NCBI GenBank assembly: GCA_002427045.1
Contig: DIPO01000045.1
Coordinates: 7,449-28,278, forward strand
Length of the DNA: 20,830 nt
Direction of reading: 5' to 3'
DNA from: Firmicutes bacterium UBA5486
GTDB lineage: Bacteria; Bacillota; UBA4882; UBA10575
The notes below the pieces were generated by a model, which was not told the origin of the DNA, searched no databases, and saw only the letters and a program-made list of their open reading frames with translations. Positions 1 to 8,400 of this stretch are shown here, in pieces; the first letter of the stretch is position 1, and every line of letters starts with the position of its first letter. The position numbers and the translations under genes were made by a program.

Positions 1-58
1 AGGCTATCAATATATTGTGCAGGGACAAAAAAATCAATAACAACGCAAAAAGCCCGAA
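1..58 (+). repeat. Half of a palindromic MITE-like repeat at the left edge
   Basis: The first 58 bases match, in reverse complement, the last 57 bases of the window with only a few differences. They also match the right half of the element at 19105-19223. The outer end reads CGGGCTTTTTGCGTTG on the minus strand and the inner end reads AGGCTATCAAT. The window begins exactly at the inner end, where the complete element at 19105-19223 has its centre of symmetry. This is what an assembly break at the middle of a palindrome would look like. It lies about 100 bases past the terminator of the MMPL operon. Confidence 0.75.
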
Positions 59-163
59 GTTAAATCTACTATATTGAACATCCTTTGCATCCTTTACCTA
101 AAACCCTTTTTACTTTACTTAAAAGCCTGAAATCTTACTACTAAGGAAAGGCTTTATAACAAC

Positions 164-192
164 AAATAAGCCCTGGAAACCAGGGCTTATTT
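164..192 (-). terminator. Intrinsic terminator of the MMPL/LolA-like/OMP operon
   Basis: A 13-bp perfect stem (AAATAAGCCCTGG, 164-176, with its complement at 180-192) closes a three-base loop. It starts 16 bases past the stop of the barrel gene. A-rich and T-rich flanks on both sides let it work in either direction. A weaker AAAGCCT/AGGCTTT pair lies beyond it at 122-155. Nothing else is seen in 59-163. Confidence 0.8.
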
Positions 193-207
193 ATTATATT
201 TATCTTT

Positions 208-1632
208 TTAGAAAGTCTTTGTTACCCCCACAACAATCTGGGAAAGATCTTCAAAGTTATTAAGAAACGATTCATCATCCCCGCCTAAGAGGTTTGCTTT
301 ACCCCAAAGATTAAGCCCATCTCGGAGTTGGTAAGATATTTCTGGGCTGAGGAACCAACCTTGATCAGATAAGCAATAAGCACATTTTGCTTCGGCTTTT
401 ATCCGATCATTTAAAAAGAAACGATAAGCATCAAAGGTTAAATAGCTATTGAGCATACTCTTTGTATATTCCCAGGGAAAGCCGTAAATATATTGAGCAT
501 TAACATATGTTCCATTTTTAAAGAAATAATCAATACCGAATAAGCCAGTAACATATTTTTCATCCGAAAAGCGATATTCTTCAGGTAAAGCATTATTATC
601 AGCCAATTCTGGAGCAAAAAAATCTTCTTTTGGAATATTATAGGTTAGTTCGCTCCAGACACTAGTATCGCCAACTGTGCCCGTTACTGTCAGACCAATT
701 TTTTGCATAAACAAATATTTTTCATTTAGATAAACTGTAATTTGTTTTGGCATTCCAGTATCGCCATCTATCTCCGGAACAGGCTCATAATTAGTAATTA
801 AACGGGTAGGGACATAACCCCGTTGATAATTAAGACCAAGATCAAAATTATAAATATTACCTACCGCCTTCATCATTAGGCCTGGACCATCTTTACCATA
901 ATCAATTGGCTCCGGATCCATCCTCACAACATTAACAGGAAGACCTGCAACCATCTGGTCTGGTAATCCTTCAGCTTTTAATCCTTGTTTAGTAGAGTTG
1001 ATGATGGCTCCATTAGCCATTGTTTGGTAAACACTCTCCAAACTGCTTCCTAAATAGGTTGGGGTCATCCGCGATTGCAGAAAAAGATCTACCTGATAAT
1101 CACCTGGATACCATTTAATTCTTAAACCATCCAATGCCCGTGACTGGTTCCGAGCTAAGTCGTCAAGGTAAAGAGCATAATTAGGAGTGCAAAGATTTAA
1201 GGTTGAAACTCCGTCACCCACCCCATAAGTAATATACTGTCTTCCTACCGTTACATCTATATTAAGTTCAAATGGTGATAGGAAAGTAGCATAAGCTTCA
1301 TCTAGTTTAAAATCAAGCTGTGAGTCTATTTCATCAGTAGTATTTGCTGTTGCACTATTGATATCAAAGATGTAATCACCTAATTGATCAAGGGTATTGT
1401 CGTAGAAGCGGGTATCAAGACCTAGTTTCCAATTTCCATACTCGCCAATTTCCTCTTGAAGATCAATATTTAAAAGAAGAGAGCCAACCGTATTATCAAA
1501 TTTATCATCACCCTTGGTTGGTATACGTAACTCTGAACCAAATTCCCCAGTAACTTGAGCAGCCCAAGTTAGTGTGGAAAAGGATAAGATTAATAAACAA
1601 ACAAGAATAGATCGAGCAAAGCGTTTCATCAT
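208..1632 (-). CDS. Predicted outer-membrane beta-barrel protein
   Basis: A 474-residue protein, last gene of the MMPL operon. Residues 1-25 form a signal peptide (basic start, hydrophobic core, ending TWAA before Q). The rest has alternating polar/hydrophobic strands rich in Tyr, Gly and Asp, such as GNWKLGLDTRF and GTYVNAQYIYGF. It ends in VVGVTKTF, and a terminal Phe is the usual mark of BAM-assembled barrels. No helical membrane segments follow the signal. AAGGAG stands 8 bases before the first ATG; the second Met is a possible start. Genes of this kind (DUF1302/alginate-export-like barrels) often sit beside LolA-like and MMPL genes in Gram-negative bacteria. By inference it is the outer-membrane part of that export system. 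The exact family is not certain from reading alone. Confidence 0.75.
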   Translation of the reverse strand: MMKRFARSILVCLLILSFSTLTWAAQVTGEFGSELRIPTKGDDKFDNTVGSLLLNIDLQEEIGEYGNWKLGLDTRFYDNTLDQLGDYIFDINSATANTTDEIDSQLDFKLDEAYATFLSPFELNIDVTVGRQYITYGVGDGVSTLNLCTPNYALYLDDLARNQSRALDGLRIKWYPGDYQVDLFLQSRMTPTYLGSSLESVYQTMANGAIINSTKQGLKAEGLPDQMVAGLPVNVVRMDPEPIDYGKDGPGLMMKAVGNIYNFDLGLNYQRGYVPTRLITNYEPVPEIDGDTGMPKQITVYLNEKYLFMQKIGLTVTGTVGDTSVWSELTYNIPKEDFFAPELADNNALPEEYRFSDEKYVTGLFGIDYFFKNGTYVNAQYIYGFPWEYTKSMLNSYLTFDAYRFFLNDRIKAEAKCAYCLSDQGWFLSPEISYQLRDGLNLWGKANLLGGDDESFLNNFEDLSQIVVGVTKTF

Positions 1633-1647
1633 TCATACAGCTCCTTC

Positions 1648-2451
1648 TTAATATTTAATATTACTTCTAGTCATAGTTCTTTCAGTAAAAATGCTATCCT
1701 TTAACCCAACATCAAACTCCGGTTGGTCTAAATAAATCTCTGTACGATGATCAGAGGTTAAATCAACCATTTTAAGTTCTTTGGGAAATTTATGTTTTCC
1801 ATATTGTGTAACTTTATAGGCATTCAAGACTTTACATTCTTTCTTTCCTTTGTCGTAGAATTTAATCTCCGTTGGAAAGAAATCACTTTTCCTAACACTC
1901 ATCACCAAATGATCATAATCACTGTTTTTCAAATCCTTGTCACGTAATTCAACATAATAAGCCTCACTATCCTCAGCAATCAGTTTTGAGACATAATCAG
2001 AAGTATCGTAATTAATCAGGCTCAAATCATTATAGGTAAAATCTGTTCCCATAAAACTGCCAGTTTTCGCACTACCAGCAATCCGTTTAGTCTTATGAAA
2101 ATCGGGTAAATACATATACATTATATCGTTACCTTGATCTAGCAAAGCGGTTCCTTTGACATCACTAGGGGAAAGAAATTTTAATAAGGATTTTGTCGTA
2201 TCTGTATCCTTTTCTTTTTTGGTAAAGAACATCACTTGCCGATCATTGATTAATCCTTTTTTATCAAAAGTTTTAATCTGCATCTTTCCCACCATATCAT
2301 TGAAATCGCCGTATTCCTCTTTGACTTTGTCGACAATCTCTTTACCTGTCATTGCCATCGCCTGAGAAGCCGTAGCAAGGAATAATGATAATACCATTGC
2401 CATGCTAAATAAAAACTTCATTGTTAACAATTTTGAACTTCTTTTTTTCAT
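1648..2451 (-). CDS. Outer membrane lipoprotein-sorting protein (LolA/LppX-like)
   Basis: A 267-residue exported protein. Residues 1-34 are a signal peptide with a long hydrophobic stretch ending ASQAMA. The mature part matches the LolA-like 'outer membrane lipoprotein-sorting' family: an N-terminal EIVDKVKEEYGDF helix, strands with FLSPSDVKGTALL, and the typical GSFMGTDFTYNDL segment in the middle. These proteins have a half-barrel fold that holds lipids or acyl chains in the periplasm. The gene starts 30 bases after the MMPL stop and ends 15 bases before the barrel start, so the three are one operon. The likely role is to carry a hydrophobic cargo from the inner-membrane MMPL exporter towards the outer membrane; the cargo is unknown. 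It is more distant from canonical LolA of the LolCDE pathway. Confidence 0.85.
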   Translation of the reverse strand: MKKRSSKLLTMKFLFSMAMVLSLFLATASQAMAMTGKEIVDKVKEEYGDFNDMVGKMQIKTFDKKGLINDRQVMFFTKKEKDTDTTKSLLKFLSPSDVKGTALLDQGNDIMYMYLPDFHKTKRIAGSAKTGSFMGTDFTYNDLSLINYDTSDYVSKLIAEDSEAYYVELRDKDLKNSDYDHLVMSVRKSDFFPTEIKFYDKGKKECKVLNAYKVTQYGKHKFPKELKMVDLTSDHRTEIYLDQPEFDVGLKDSIFTERTMTRSNIKY

Positions 2452-2481
2452 TTTTTTATTCCTTTCCTTTCAATCTAATTT

Positions 2482-5301
2482 TTATTTTTTAAATTTCTTG
2501 GTATCGAGATAGCTAAAGAGCGCCGGTAAAAAGAAAATAGCTAAAAGAGCACTAACTACCATGGTTAAAGCCGTTAAGCCACCAAAACGTGCCACAGTAA
2601 CGGTAGAAGATAGAACCAATACCAAAAAACCTAAAGCTACAGAAATCGCATTTGAAGAGATCGGTTTTCCAACTTTACCAAGAGTTATCCGTAAAACATT
2701 TTCCATATCTGGTTGAATCATTGACTCCCGGCGAAACCGATTAGCAAAATGAATTGAATAATCAATACCTGTACCAATAGCAACGCTAGCAATCATTGTT
2801 GTTGCAACATCTAACGGTATTTTACGGACTACCATAAAAGCAAAGTTAAAAATAACTGTAAAGAATATCGGGGTACAAATCATTATTCCTTGCAGCCAAG
2901 AACCCATTTGTATTACTAATAACAAGAAGACAAGAATTAATGACATTCCTAAACTCTTTAACTGGCTACTCCCCAGCTTTTTAGTGACTGTTTCATAAAC
3001 AACAGGGGTCCCAGATAACTCGATATTAAATTCTTCCTCACTGATTGCAGGGGAATTTATGAATCTTTCAGGAAGGTCTTCTAAATAAATTTCATCACTG
3101 AAAATATTTTTAAGAAGAGCCGAGATTGTTTCTAAACTGCATTGACTAGAGGTTGTTTGCTGTAATACTTCAGCAATTTTATCTACTTTCTCATTTTGCT
3201 TGTCTAAATAAAGGAAGAAGAAATCTTCCGCAATATAATCAGCAGCATCTTCTAAATCATCTTCATTACATCCGGGGTTAAGCTTTGCAAGCGCTTCATA
3301 AATACCATCTCGATTACCGCCTTTTTGGAAGATTGCAAGCAAAGCAGCTTTACTTACTTCAGGATTCTCCAAAGAGAAACCAAGCCAATCTTCAGTTAAT
3401 TCTTCAGTAAGAAAACTTCTAACATCTTTACTGTATTCTTGAGCAAATTTATCTTGAGAAAAGTTCATTAAATTATCAAGGCTATCACTGACTAGGGCTT
3501 CAAATTCTTCTGAAGAATCATTAGTTAAAGTTTGTATTTTAGTAGCTATATCTTTTTTTAAGATCTCTTGACAATGATTTTTTAAATCCATTGATGCTTC
3601 ATCTAAGTCAACTACATATGCTTTACGAGGAATAGTATTTAAGAATTCACGAATTTTTCTGTTAGTAACTGTCAGTTTACTAGAACTGGTGTCAACATTG
3701 CGCGCAATAATGATCCCTTCAGAATAATCCGGGGTTAAGTAATCTCCCACTTGCTCCTGGCCTTCTAAAAATAGACCAAGCGAAGCAACTTGGTTACGGG
3801 TAACCGGTATCTCCTTTACACCATTAATTGTTTTGTTGGCTTCTTCAATTAAATCAGCATAAGAGATTGGACTATTAACTTCATTTTCTTTCATAAAATC
3901 TTCAATTTTTTTCATTTGCCTCAGAACAAATGGACTCCGTAAGTCACCTGTAATATCTAGATGATAGATACTAGCACCACCAAATTTTTCATTAACTTTA
4001 TTTATCGCAATCCGTGCTTCGGAATTCGGACGAAAAGCAGTGGCATAATCGGTATCAAATTTAATTTGCGGGAGCAAAATTATTGATAATACTAAAACTA
4101 CACCAACAATTACAAGAATCTTAGTTCTATTTGCAAATATTGTAGAAGCTAATTTGGAAAAGACGTTATTGCCATTCTCTGTTAACTTGATTTGTTTTTG
4201 CGGTTTATATTTCATTAAAACCAATAATGAAGGGATAAATGTATATGCAGTTAAGTAAGCAGCCAAGACCCCAAATGCGGTAAAAATGCCAAGTTCTTTA
4301 ATCGGTGTAAGTTCTGCTGTTACTAATGAAACAAAACCGACAATTGTCGTTAAGGCAGAAAGGAATAAAGCCATCCCAATATTGCCCATCCCAGTAATTA
4401 ATTTTTCCTTCTTTGTTTCTTCGTTATCAACAGTACCATAGTATTCATTCATAACATGGATACCATAAGCACTTCCGACAGCAATCAGAATTACCGGGAT
4501 AGCAATGCCAATCGTAGAAAGACTTCGACCAGTGGCGGCGATTAGTCCTAATGTCCAGATCACAGAGATATTAACAGCTAAGAGCGGTAACAAAGTCCCT
4601 CTTAAGGTGCGGAAAGTAAAGAAAAGAACTAAAGTTACCAGTAGAATAACTAGCGGCAAGAAAGTCCGTAAGTCATTTTTGGCAGAAGTATCAGCATAGT
4701 CAGAAACAAACGAAGGACCCGTAAAATAATGCTGGTAATTATTACCATCATTATCTGCTACTATCTTACGAATTTTTTTCACAACTTGTTGGGTATCAAC
4801 ATCCGGAGCAAATTTAAGCATCATCATACTATAGTTTCCATCAGCTGTAATAAGATTATCTTTATACAAGTCTTTGCTTAAAGCATAATTCTTAAGTTCA
4901 ATTAATTCCTCTGAACTATATTGAGGTTCACTTTCAACTAAACGTTCTACATTTAAAGCACCATCGACAGCTCGCATATCCATAACATTAGTCAAGCTAG
5001 TAACCGAAGTGACTCCTGGTACTTGCTGGCATTTTTCTGTTAAGCTATCAATGTAATTTAAAGCTTCATTGTTAAAAATATTATCTGCTTCAATAATAAT
5101 AATTCCGATGTTATTACCATTAAAGGTATCCCCCAACCGATTAAATGTGGTGATTGTCGGATCATTATCTGGTAGATAGTTTAAGATATCATCGTCAATT
5201 TTTAACTGAAAAGTGAAAAATAGAAAAACTAGAGTAATAAGGATATTAATTGACAAAAATGTTTTGGGATGTTCAATAATAAAACGACTTATTTTTTGCA
5301 A
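2482..5301 (-). CDS. RND superfamily exporter, MMPL/HAE3 type
   Basis: A 939-residue inner-membrane transporter with two repeats. TM1 is at 14-32, the first extracytoplasmic loop at 33-212 (with the family's DDDILNYLPDNDP), TM2-6 at about 213-365, TM7 at 394-412, a second loop at 413-782, and TM8-12 at about 783-932. The second loop is nearly twice the first because of a mainly helical insertion at roughly 565-755. The frame is open upstream to 5409, but the TTG at 5301 is preferred: AGGAGGT (5308-5314) stands 6 bases before it, and the promoter and operator lie inside the longer frame. Relatives (COG1033, HpnN-like) use proton motive force to move lipids, hopanoids or hydrophobic drugs. The cargo cannot be told from the sequence. 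It is the first gene of a three-gene operon. Confidence 0.9.
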   Translation of the reverse strand: MQKISRFIIEHPKTFLSINILITLVFLFFTFQLKIDDDILNYLPDNDPTITTFNRLGDTFNGNNIGIIIIEADNIFNNEALNYIDSLTEKCQQVPGVTSVTSLTNVMDMRAVDGALNVERLVESEPQYSSEELIELKNYALSKDLYKDNLITADGNYSMMMLKFAPDVDTQQVVKKIRKIVADNDGNNYQHYFTGPSFVSDYADTSAKNDLRTFLPLVILLVTLVLFFTFRTLRGTLLPLLAVNISVIWTLGLIAATGRSLSTIGIAIPVILIAVGSAYGIHVMNEYYGTVDNEETKKEKLITGMGNIGMALFLSALTTIVGFVSLVTAELTPIKELGIFTAFGVLAAYLTAYTFIPSLLVLMKYKPQKQIKLTENGNNVFSKLASTIFANRTKILVIVGVVLVLSIILLPQIKFDTDYATAFRPNSEARIAINKVNEKFGGASIYHLDITGDLRSPFVLRQMKKIEDFMKENEVNSPISYADLIEEANKTINGVKEIPVTRNQVASLGLFLEGQEQVGDYLTPDYSEGIIIARNVDTSSSKLTVTNRKIREFLNTIPRKAYVVDLDEASMDLKNHCQEILKKDIATKIQTLTNDSSEEFEALVSDSLDNLMNFSQDKFAQEYSKDVRSFLTEELTEDWLGFSLENPEVSKAALLAIFQKGGNRDGIYEALAKLNPGCNEDDLEDAADYIAEDFFFLYLDKQNEKVDKIAEVLQQTTSSQCSLETISALLKNIFSDEIYLEDLPERFINSPAISEEEFNIELSGTPVVYETVTKKLGSSQLKSLGMSLILVFLLLVIQMGSWLQGIMICTPIFFTVIFNFAFMVVRKIPLDVATTMIASVAIGTGIDYSIHFANRFRRESMIQPDMENVLRITLGKVGKPISSNAISVALGFLVLVLSSTVTVARFGGLTALTMVVSALLAIFFLPALFSYLDTKKFKK

Positions 5302-5322
5302 GATATTACCTCCTTTTACTAT

Positions 5323-5340
5323 AGACCGACCGGTTGGTCT
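5323..5340. promoter_or_regulatory. TetR-type operator
   Basis: AGACCGACCGGTTGGTCT is an 18-base palindrome with one mismatched pair. It closely resembles the GACCGACCGGTCGGTC-type operators bound by many TetR-family repressors. It covers about +1 to +19 of the predicted MMPL transcript, between the -10 box and the ribosome binding site, so a bound protein should block transcription. No TetR gene is in the window, so the repressor must be encoded elsewhere. Confidence 0.75.
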
Positions 5341-5347
5341 GTAGAAT

Positions 5348-5375
5348 ATTATACTGCCTTTTAAATTTTCGTCAA
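5348..5375 (-). promoter_or_regulatory. Sigma-A promoter of the MMPL operon
   Basis: Read on the minus strand, TTGACG (5375-5370), a 16-base spacer and TATAAT (5353-5348) make a near-consensus promoter. The predicted start of transcription is near 5341, which gives a leader of about 40 bases to the TTG at 5301. The strong boxes fit a gene controlled by repression. Confidence 0.8.
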
Positions 5376-5409
5376 GAGTAAAAAGGGTTACATCTGGTCT
5401 TTTTGCCAA

Positions 5410-5625
5410 AATTTAATATGCTTTTTTAGGTGATAATGTTACTGCCGAATAACAACTGTATGCACGGATTTCTGATGTTTCCAGAAATTTGCCTCCTCAA
5501 GAACTCAGAAAAACGATTTATCTCCATAATAATAATGCATTTACCCCAATCCTTTTGTTGAATTATGGGTTTAACACGATATATGGTTTTGTTTAACTGC
5601 TACTAATATGAGTAGTATAAAAGCT
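5410..5625. other. Intergenic stretch with no supported gene
   Basis: This lies between the MMPL promoter and the MFS terminator. Only ORFs of about 33 codons without a suitable ribosome binding site are seen, one on each strand (for example the plus-strand ATG at 5460). No tRNA, riboswitch or repeat was recognised. A small inverted repeat, CTACT-N6-AGTAG, occurs near 5600. Confidence 0.5.
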
Positions 5626-5651
5626 AAAAAAAAACCGTCTAAACTGACGGT
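5626..5651 (-). terminator. Intrinsic terminator of the MFS gene
   Basis: On the minus strand, ACCGTC (5651-5646), a six-base loop and GACGGT (5639-5634) are followed by a run of nine T. It lies about 105 bases past the stop of the MFS gene and is the only good stop signal before the MMPL promoter. Confidence 0.75.
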
Positions 5652-5755
5652 CATTCTCCAAGAAAAACAAGTAGGTTGTACACTCACTGAATAAAATAGA
5701 TAAATACTGTAAATCACTATTCTCTAAGTATTACTTTTTCTTTCTTCGGAAATAC

Positions 5756-6934
5756 TTATCCTTTTTCATGACTAACAATAAGACGGTTAAGCCTTTCCGT
5801 CATAACTAACATCAAAACTAGAAATAAGCTTAAATAGACCGGATATAAAGCAATTGTCACAAAGTTCGCCAATAAGCCAAATATTGGTGGTATAAGTGTG
5901 GAACCAGTATAAGCAGTTGCCATCTGAATTCCAATAATGGCTTGAGAATTCTCTGACCCAAAGTTCCTTGGTGTCTCATGTATGATACAAGGATAGATTG
6001 GTGCACATCCTAACCCGATCAAAATTAAGCCCACCAAAGGTATAAGACCATTTTGTACAGGCAAAATCACTGCCAACAACCCCACGGCGATGATGCTTAG
6101 TCCGATACGAATCATATTGCGGTTGCCCAATCGATCGGCAACAAAGCCGTTTATGAAACGCCCAAAAGTAATACCTAAATAGAACAAAGAAGCCCATCTG
6201 GCAGCCGCTTCAACCTCAATCCCTCGATGCAAGGTCAGATAGCTACTTGCCCACAATCCTGTTGTTGCCTCAAGAGCACAATAGGCAAAAAAGGCTATCA
6301 ACACCTGCTTAACCCCTTTAATTCTTAATGCCTCATGAATTCTCAAATATTTAGGTGTACCTGTTTGACTTTCCCCCTTTAGCTTTTCTTTTATATTCCA
6401 AACAGGTAGACTAAAAACTAGAATTACTGCCAGAATGATTTGAAGAATACCGACTGCCGCATAACCACTTTTCCAACTGTTTTTGACGGTTAGACTATAA
6501 CTCATGATATAGGGTCCAATGGATGCACCTACACCCCAAAAACAGTGCAGCCAACTCATATGTTTAGAAGCATAATGGAGAGCCACAAAATTGTTCAAAG
6601 CTGCATCCACTGCGCCTGCTCCAAGACCATAGGGAACGGCCCATAGACAAAGCATCCAGAAAGCGCTTGAAGCAGAGAATCCAAAAAGGGCTACAGCCGT
6701 CATCAATACACTGATAGCCGTCACTAGGCCTGTACCGAATCTGTTAATTACCCGGTTAGTATTTAAACTCGAAATAATGGTGTTTCCAGCGATAATCATA
6801 GCCACTATACCGGCATAAGAAACAGGCACATTCAGCATGGGATACATGCTGGGCCAGGCCGAGCCCAGAAGGGCGTCTGGTAACCCCAGACTGATAAAAG
6901 CCAAATAAATCAATACCAGCAACAAAGAATACAT
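5756..6934 (-). CDS. MFS transporter, sugar-permease (FHS)-like
   Basis: A 392-residue integral membrane protein with about 12 hydrophobic helices split by a charged loop near the middle (around residues 183-205, WNIKEKLKGESQTGTPK). The N-terminal half has FISLGLPDALLGSAWP and the segment SWLHCFWGVGASIGPYI, as in Bacillota permeases related to the fucose/glucose:H+ symporter group. GRFINGFVADRLGNRN in the second half is the usual MFS loop 8-9 motif. ATG follows GGGGAG at a 6-base spacing. It is transcribed alone, with its own terminator at 5626-5651, and neighbouring genes do not point to a substrate. A sugar or small metabolite is likely, but a drug substrate is not excluded. Confidence 0.8.
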   Translation of the reverse strand: MYSLLLVLIYLAFISLGLPDALLGSAWPSMYPMLNVPVSYAGIVAMIIAGNTIISSLNTNRVINRFGTGLVTAISVLMTAVALFGFSASSAFWMLCLWAVPYGLGAGAVDAALNNFVALHYASKHMSWLHCFWGVGASIGPYIMSYSLTVKNSWKSGYAAVGILQIILAVILVFSLPVWNIKEKLKGESQTGTPKYLRIHEALRIKGVKQVLIAFFAYCALEATTGLWASSYLTLHRGIEVEAAARWASLFYLGITFGRFINGFVADRLGNRNMIRIGLSIIAVGLLAVILPVQNGLIPLVGLILIGLGCAPIYPCIIHETPRNFGSENSQAIIGIQMATAYTGSTLIPPIFGLLANFVTIALYPVYLSLFLVLMLVMTERLNRLIVSHEKG

Positions 6935-7024
6935 AGTACACTCCCCTTTTTAATCTAAAGAAATTGCATAATTTAATTATCTAAGGTTTGACCATAGCCT
7001 AAAATTAGTGTATTTATGTAACAC

Positions 7025-7055
7025 AAAGGACAGCCTTGTTAACTTGCTGTCCTTT
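7025..7055 (-). terminator. Hairpin terminator of the stalk-domain gene
   Basis: A 10-bp perfect stem, AAAGGACAGC (7025-7034) with GCTGTCCTTT (7046-7055), and an 11-base loop. It begins 12 bases past the gene's stop. The T tract after it on the minus strand is poor, so it may be weak or act mainly to protect the 3' end. Confidence 0.6.
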
Positions 7056-7066
7056 GCCTAATACTT

Positions 7067-8362
7067 TTAATCGGTTTTTAAAGGATCACTTCGTAAGATA
7101 CTATCCACCTCTTCATAACCGGTCAGGAATGCATAGTTATAACGGGCTGGAAGTGCAAAAACATATCTACTATTACGGCCAAGTTCGCTTGGGCCCATCG
7201 GTGCCGCACCAATGTGAAATGCTTCTTGCTGCATTAGGCTCCACTGGTCAAGGGTAAAGATGATTATTGGAATATCCTGTCGTGGATTTTTTGCCGTCCA
7301 CTCGGGATGCCTGAGGGAAATGATAGGACCGGTTTCAACTATCTTACCATTTTCACCTTCTCTCAGGGAAAATCCTTCCCATTTGTCAAGCACAAGCATA
7401 TAATCTTTCCAACTCTCTGGTAAAGAAAAACTAAAACCGTATTGGCTATTCCGATAAACAACTAATTCTTCTTGTGCTTCTATTACTCTTATCGTTTTGG
7501 CCGGAGCTGAAACAGGATAAATCATTATTCTGGGATCATCAGTAAAAGTAACTTCCACCTTATCTCCCGCTTGCAATTCACTTGCTTTAAGCTCCTGATC
7601 AGTATAACCCTTGAATATTTTCGTCTTGCCGTCAATTATGACATTTGCTTGATCATAGCTTCCTTTTTCCCCAGCCTGATCTTGTATAAAGATACTCTTT
7701 ACTTTCTTCCCCTCTCCCAGCGTTATTTCAGTAATTTCCCCTTTTGCTTCAATTGTCTCAATCGAAGAGATTAGCCAGTCATCTTTAAATTTATTAATAG
7801 TAATATCTTCTCTGGTTGCAAACTTTGATTTAGTTGAATCCGTATAGGTAAACTCTACTTCATACCTGTACATTTCATTGTCAATCTTATATTTTTCAGT
7901 TACTTTATAACTCTCAACCCAGGGGCTTGATACACCGGCGGACCAGTTTGCTTCGACAAATTTAGCGTAATACTCTTTTTTCAAATTCGAAGACATCACG
8001 GCATACTGCAAGGCGCCATTTCTCGTTTTTACTCCCTCAGCCCAAGTCTTTGCCGCAGTAAGAGGTTCTTTCGGTATTAACGCCTCGTGTAAAAGATGTA
8101 CCTGAGCTTTTTGCGCCTCTCTCTCCTTGTCCTCAATATGCAAAGATTTATTTTTATCATCCCATGTAACTGTCGCACCTAAGGGTTTGGCAATGCCACG
8201 GATAAGTGACAATGTTTTTTTATTTACAATTTTAGATGAAACTGTTGTTTTAAACTCCTTTCCATTCAAAAACAGTTTTATTGTAGAAGCAGCTAATACA
8301 GAAGAAGCCAAGGATAACAGGAAAACAACGACAGTGATAGCTGTAAATATTTTTTTCTTCAT
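7067..8362 (-). CDS. Secreted multidomain protein with copper amine oxidase-like N-terminal domain
   Basis: A 431-residue exported protein. Residues 1-25 are a signal peptide ending VLAA. Residues 28-77 form a copper-amine-oxidase-type stalk domain (LFLNGKEFK ... LSLIRGIAKPLGATVTWDDKNKSLHI). Despite the name this module carries no copper site and is a common wall- or surface-associated domain in Clostridia and Paenibacillus. Residues about 90-215 look NTF2-like (AAKTWAEGVKTRNGALQYAVMS). Residues 216-305 are a beta-rich segment (GEITEITLGEGKKVKSIFI, LQAGDKVEVTF). Residues 310-431 begin YGFSFSLPESWKDY, as in many lipoprotein C-terminal modules. The ATG at 8362, with GGGGGT 8 bases before it, is preferred over an in-frame TTG at 8377. 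Its role is unknown; it may sense or bind something at the surface. Confidence 0.8.
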   Translation of the reverse strand: MKKKIFTAITVVVFLLSLASSVLAASTIKLFLNGKEFKTTVSSKIVNKKTLSLIRGIAKPLGATVTWDDKNKSLHIEDKEREAQKAQVHLLHEALIPKEPLTAAKTWAEGVKTRNGALQYAVMSSNLKKEYYAKFVEANWSAGVSSPWVESYKVTEKYKIDNEMYRYEVEFTYTDSTKSKFATREDITINKFKDDWLISSIETIEAKGEITEITLGEGKKVKSIFIQDQAGEKGSYDQANVIIDGKTKIFKGYTDQELKASELQAGDKVEVTFTDDPRIMIYPVSAPAKTIRVIEAQEELVVYRNSQYGFSFSLPESWKDYMLVLDKWEGFSLREGENGKIVETGPIISLRHPEWTAKNPRQDIPIIIFTLDQWSLMQQEAFHIGAAPMGPSELGRNSRYVFALPARYNYAFLTGYEEVDSILRSDPLKTD

Positions 8363-8400
8363 AAGATCTACCCCCAAAATTTATATCAGATTATGTAATA

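Noticed and set aside
5302..5409. N-terminal extension of the MMPL protein from 5409.
   Set aside because: It contains the promoter, the operator and the ribosome binding site of the shorter form, and its residues do not look like the start of an RND protein.
5460..5561. A 33-codon plus-strand ORF, and a 33-codon minus-strand ORF over the same stretch.
   Set aside because: Neither has a ribosome binding site at a usable distance or any recognisable sequence.
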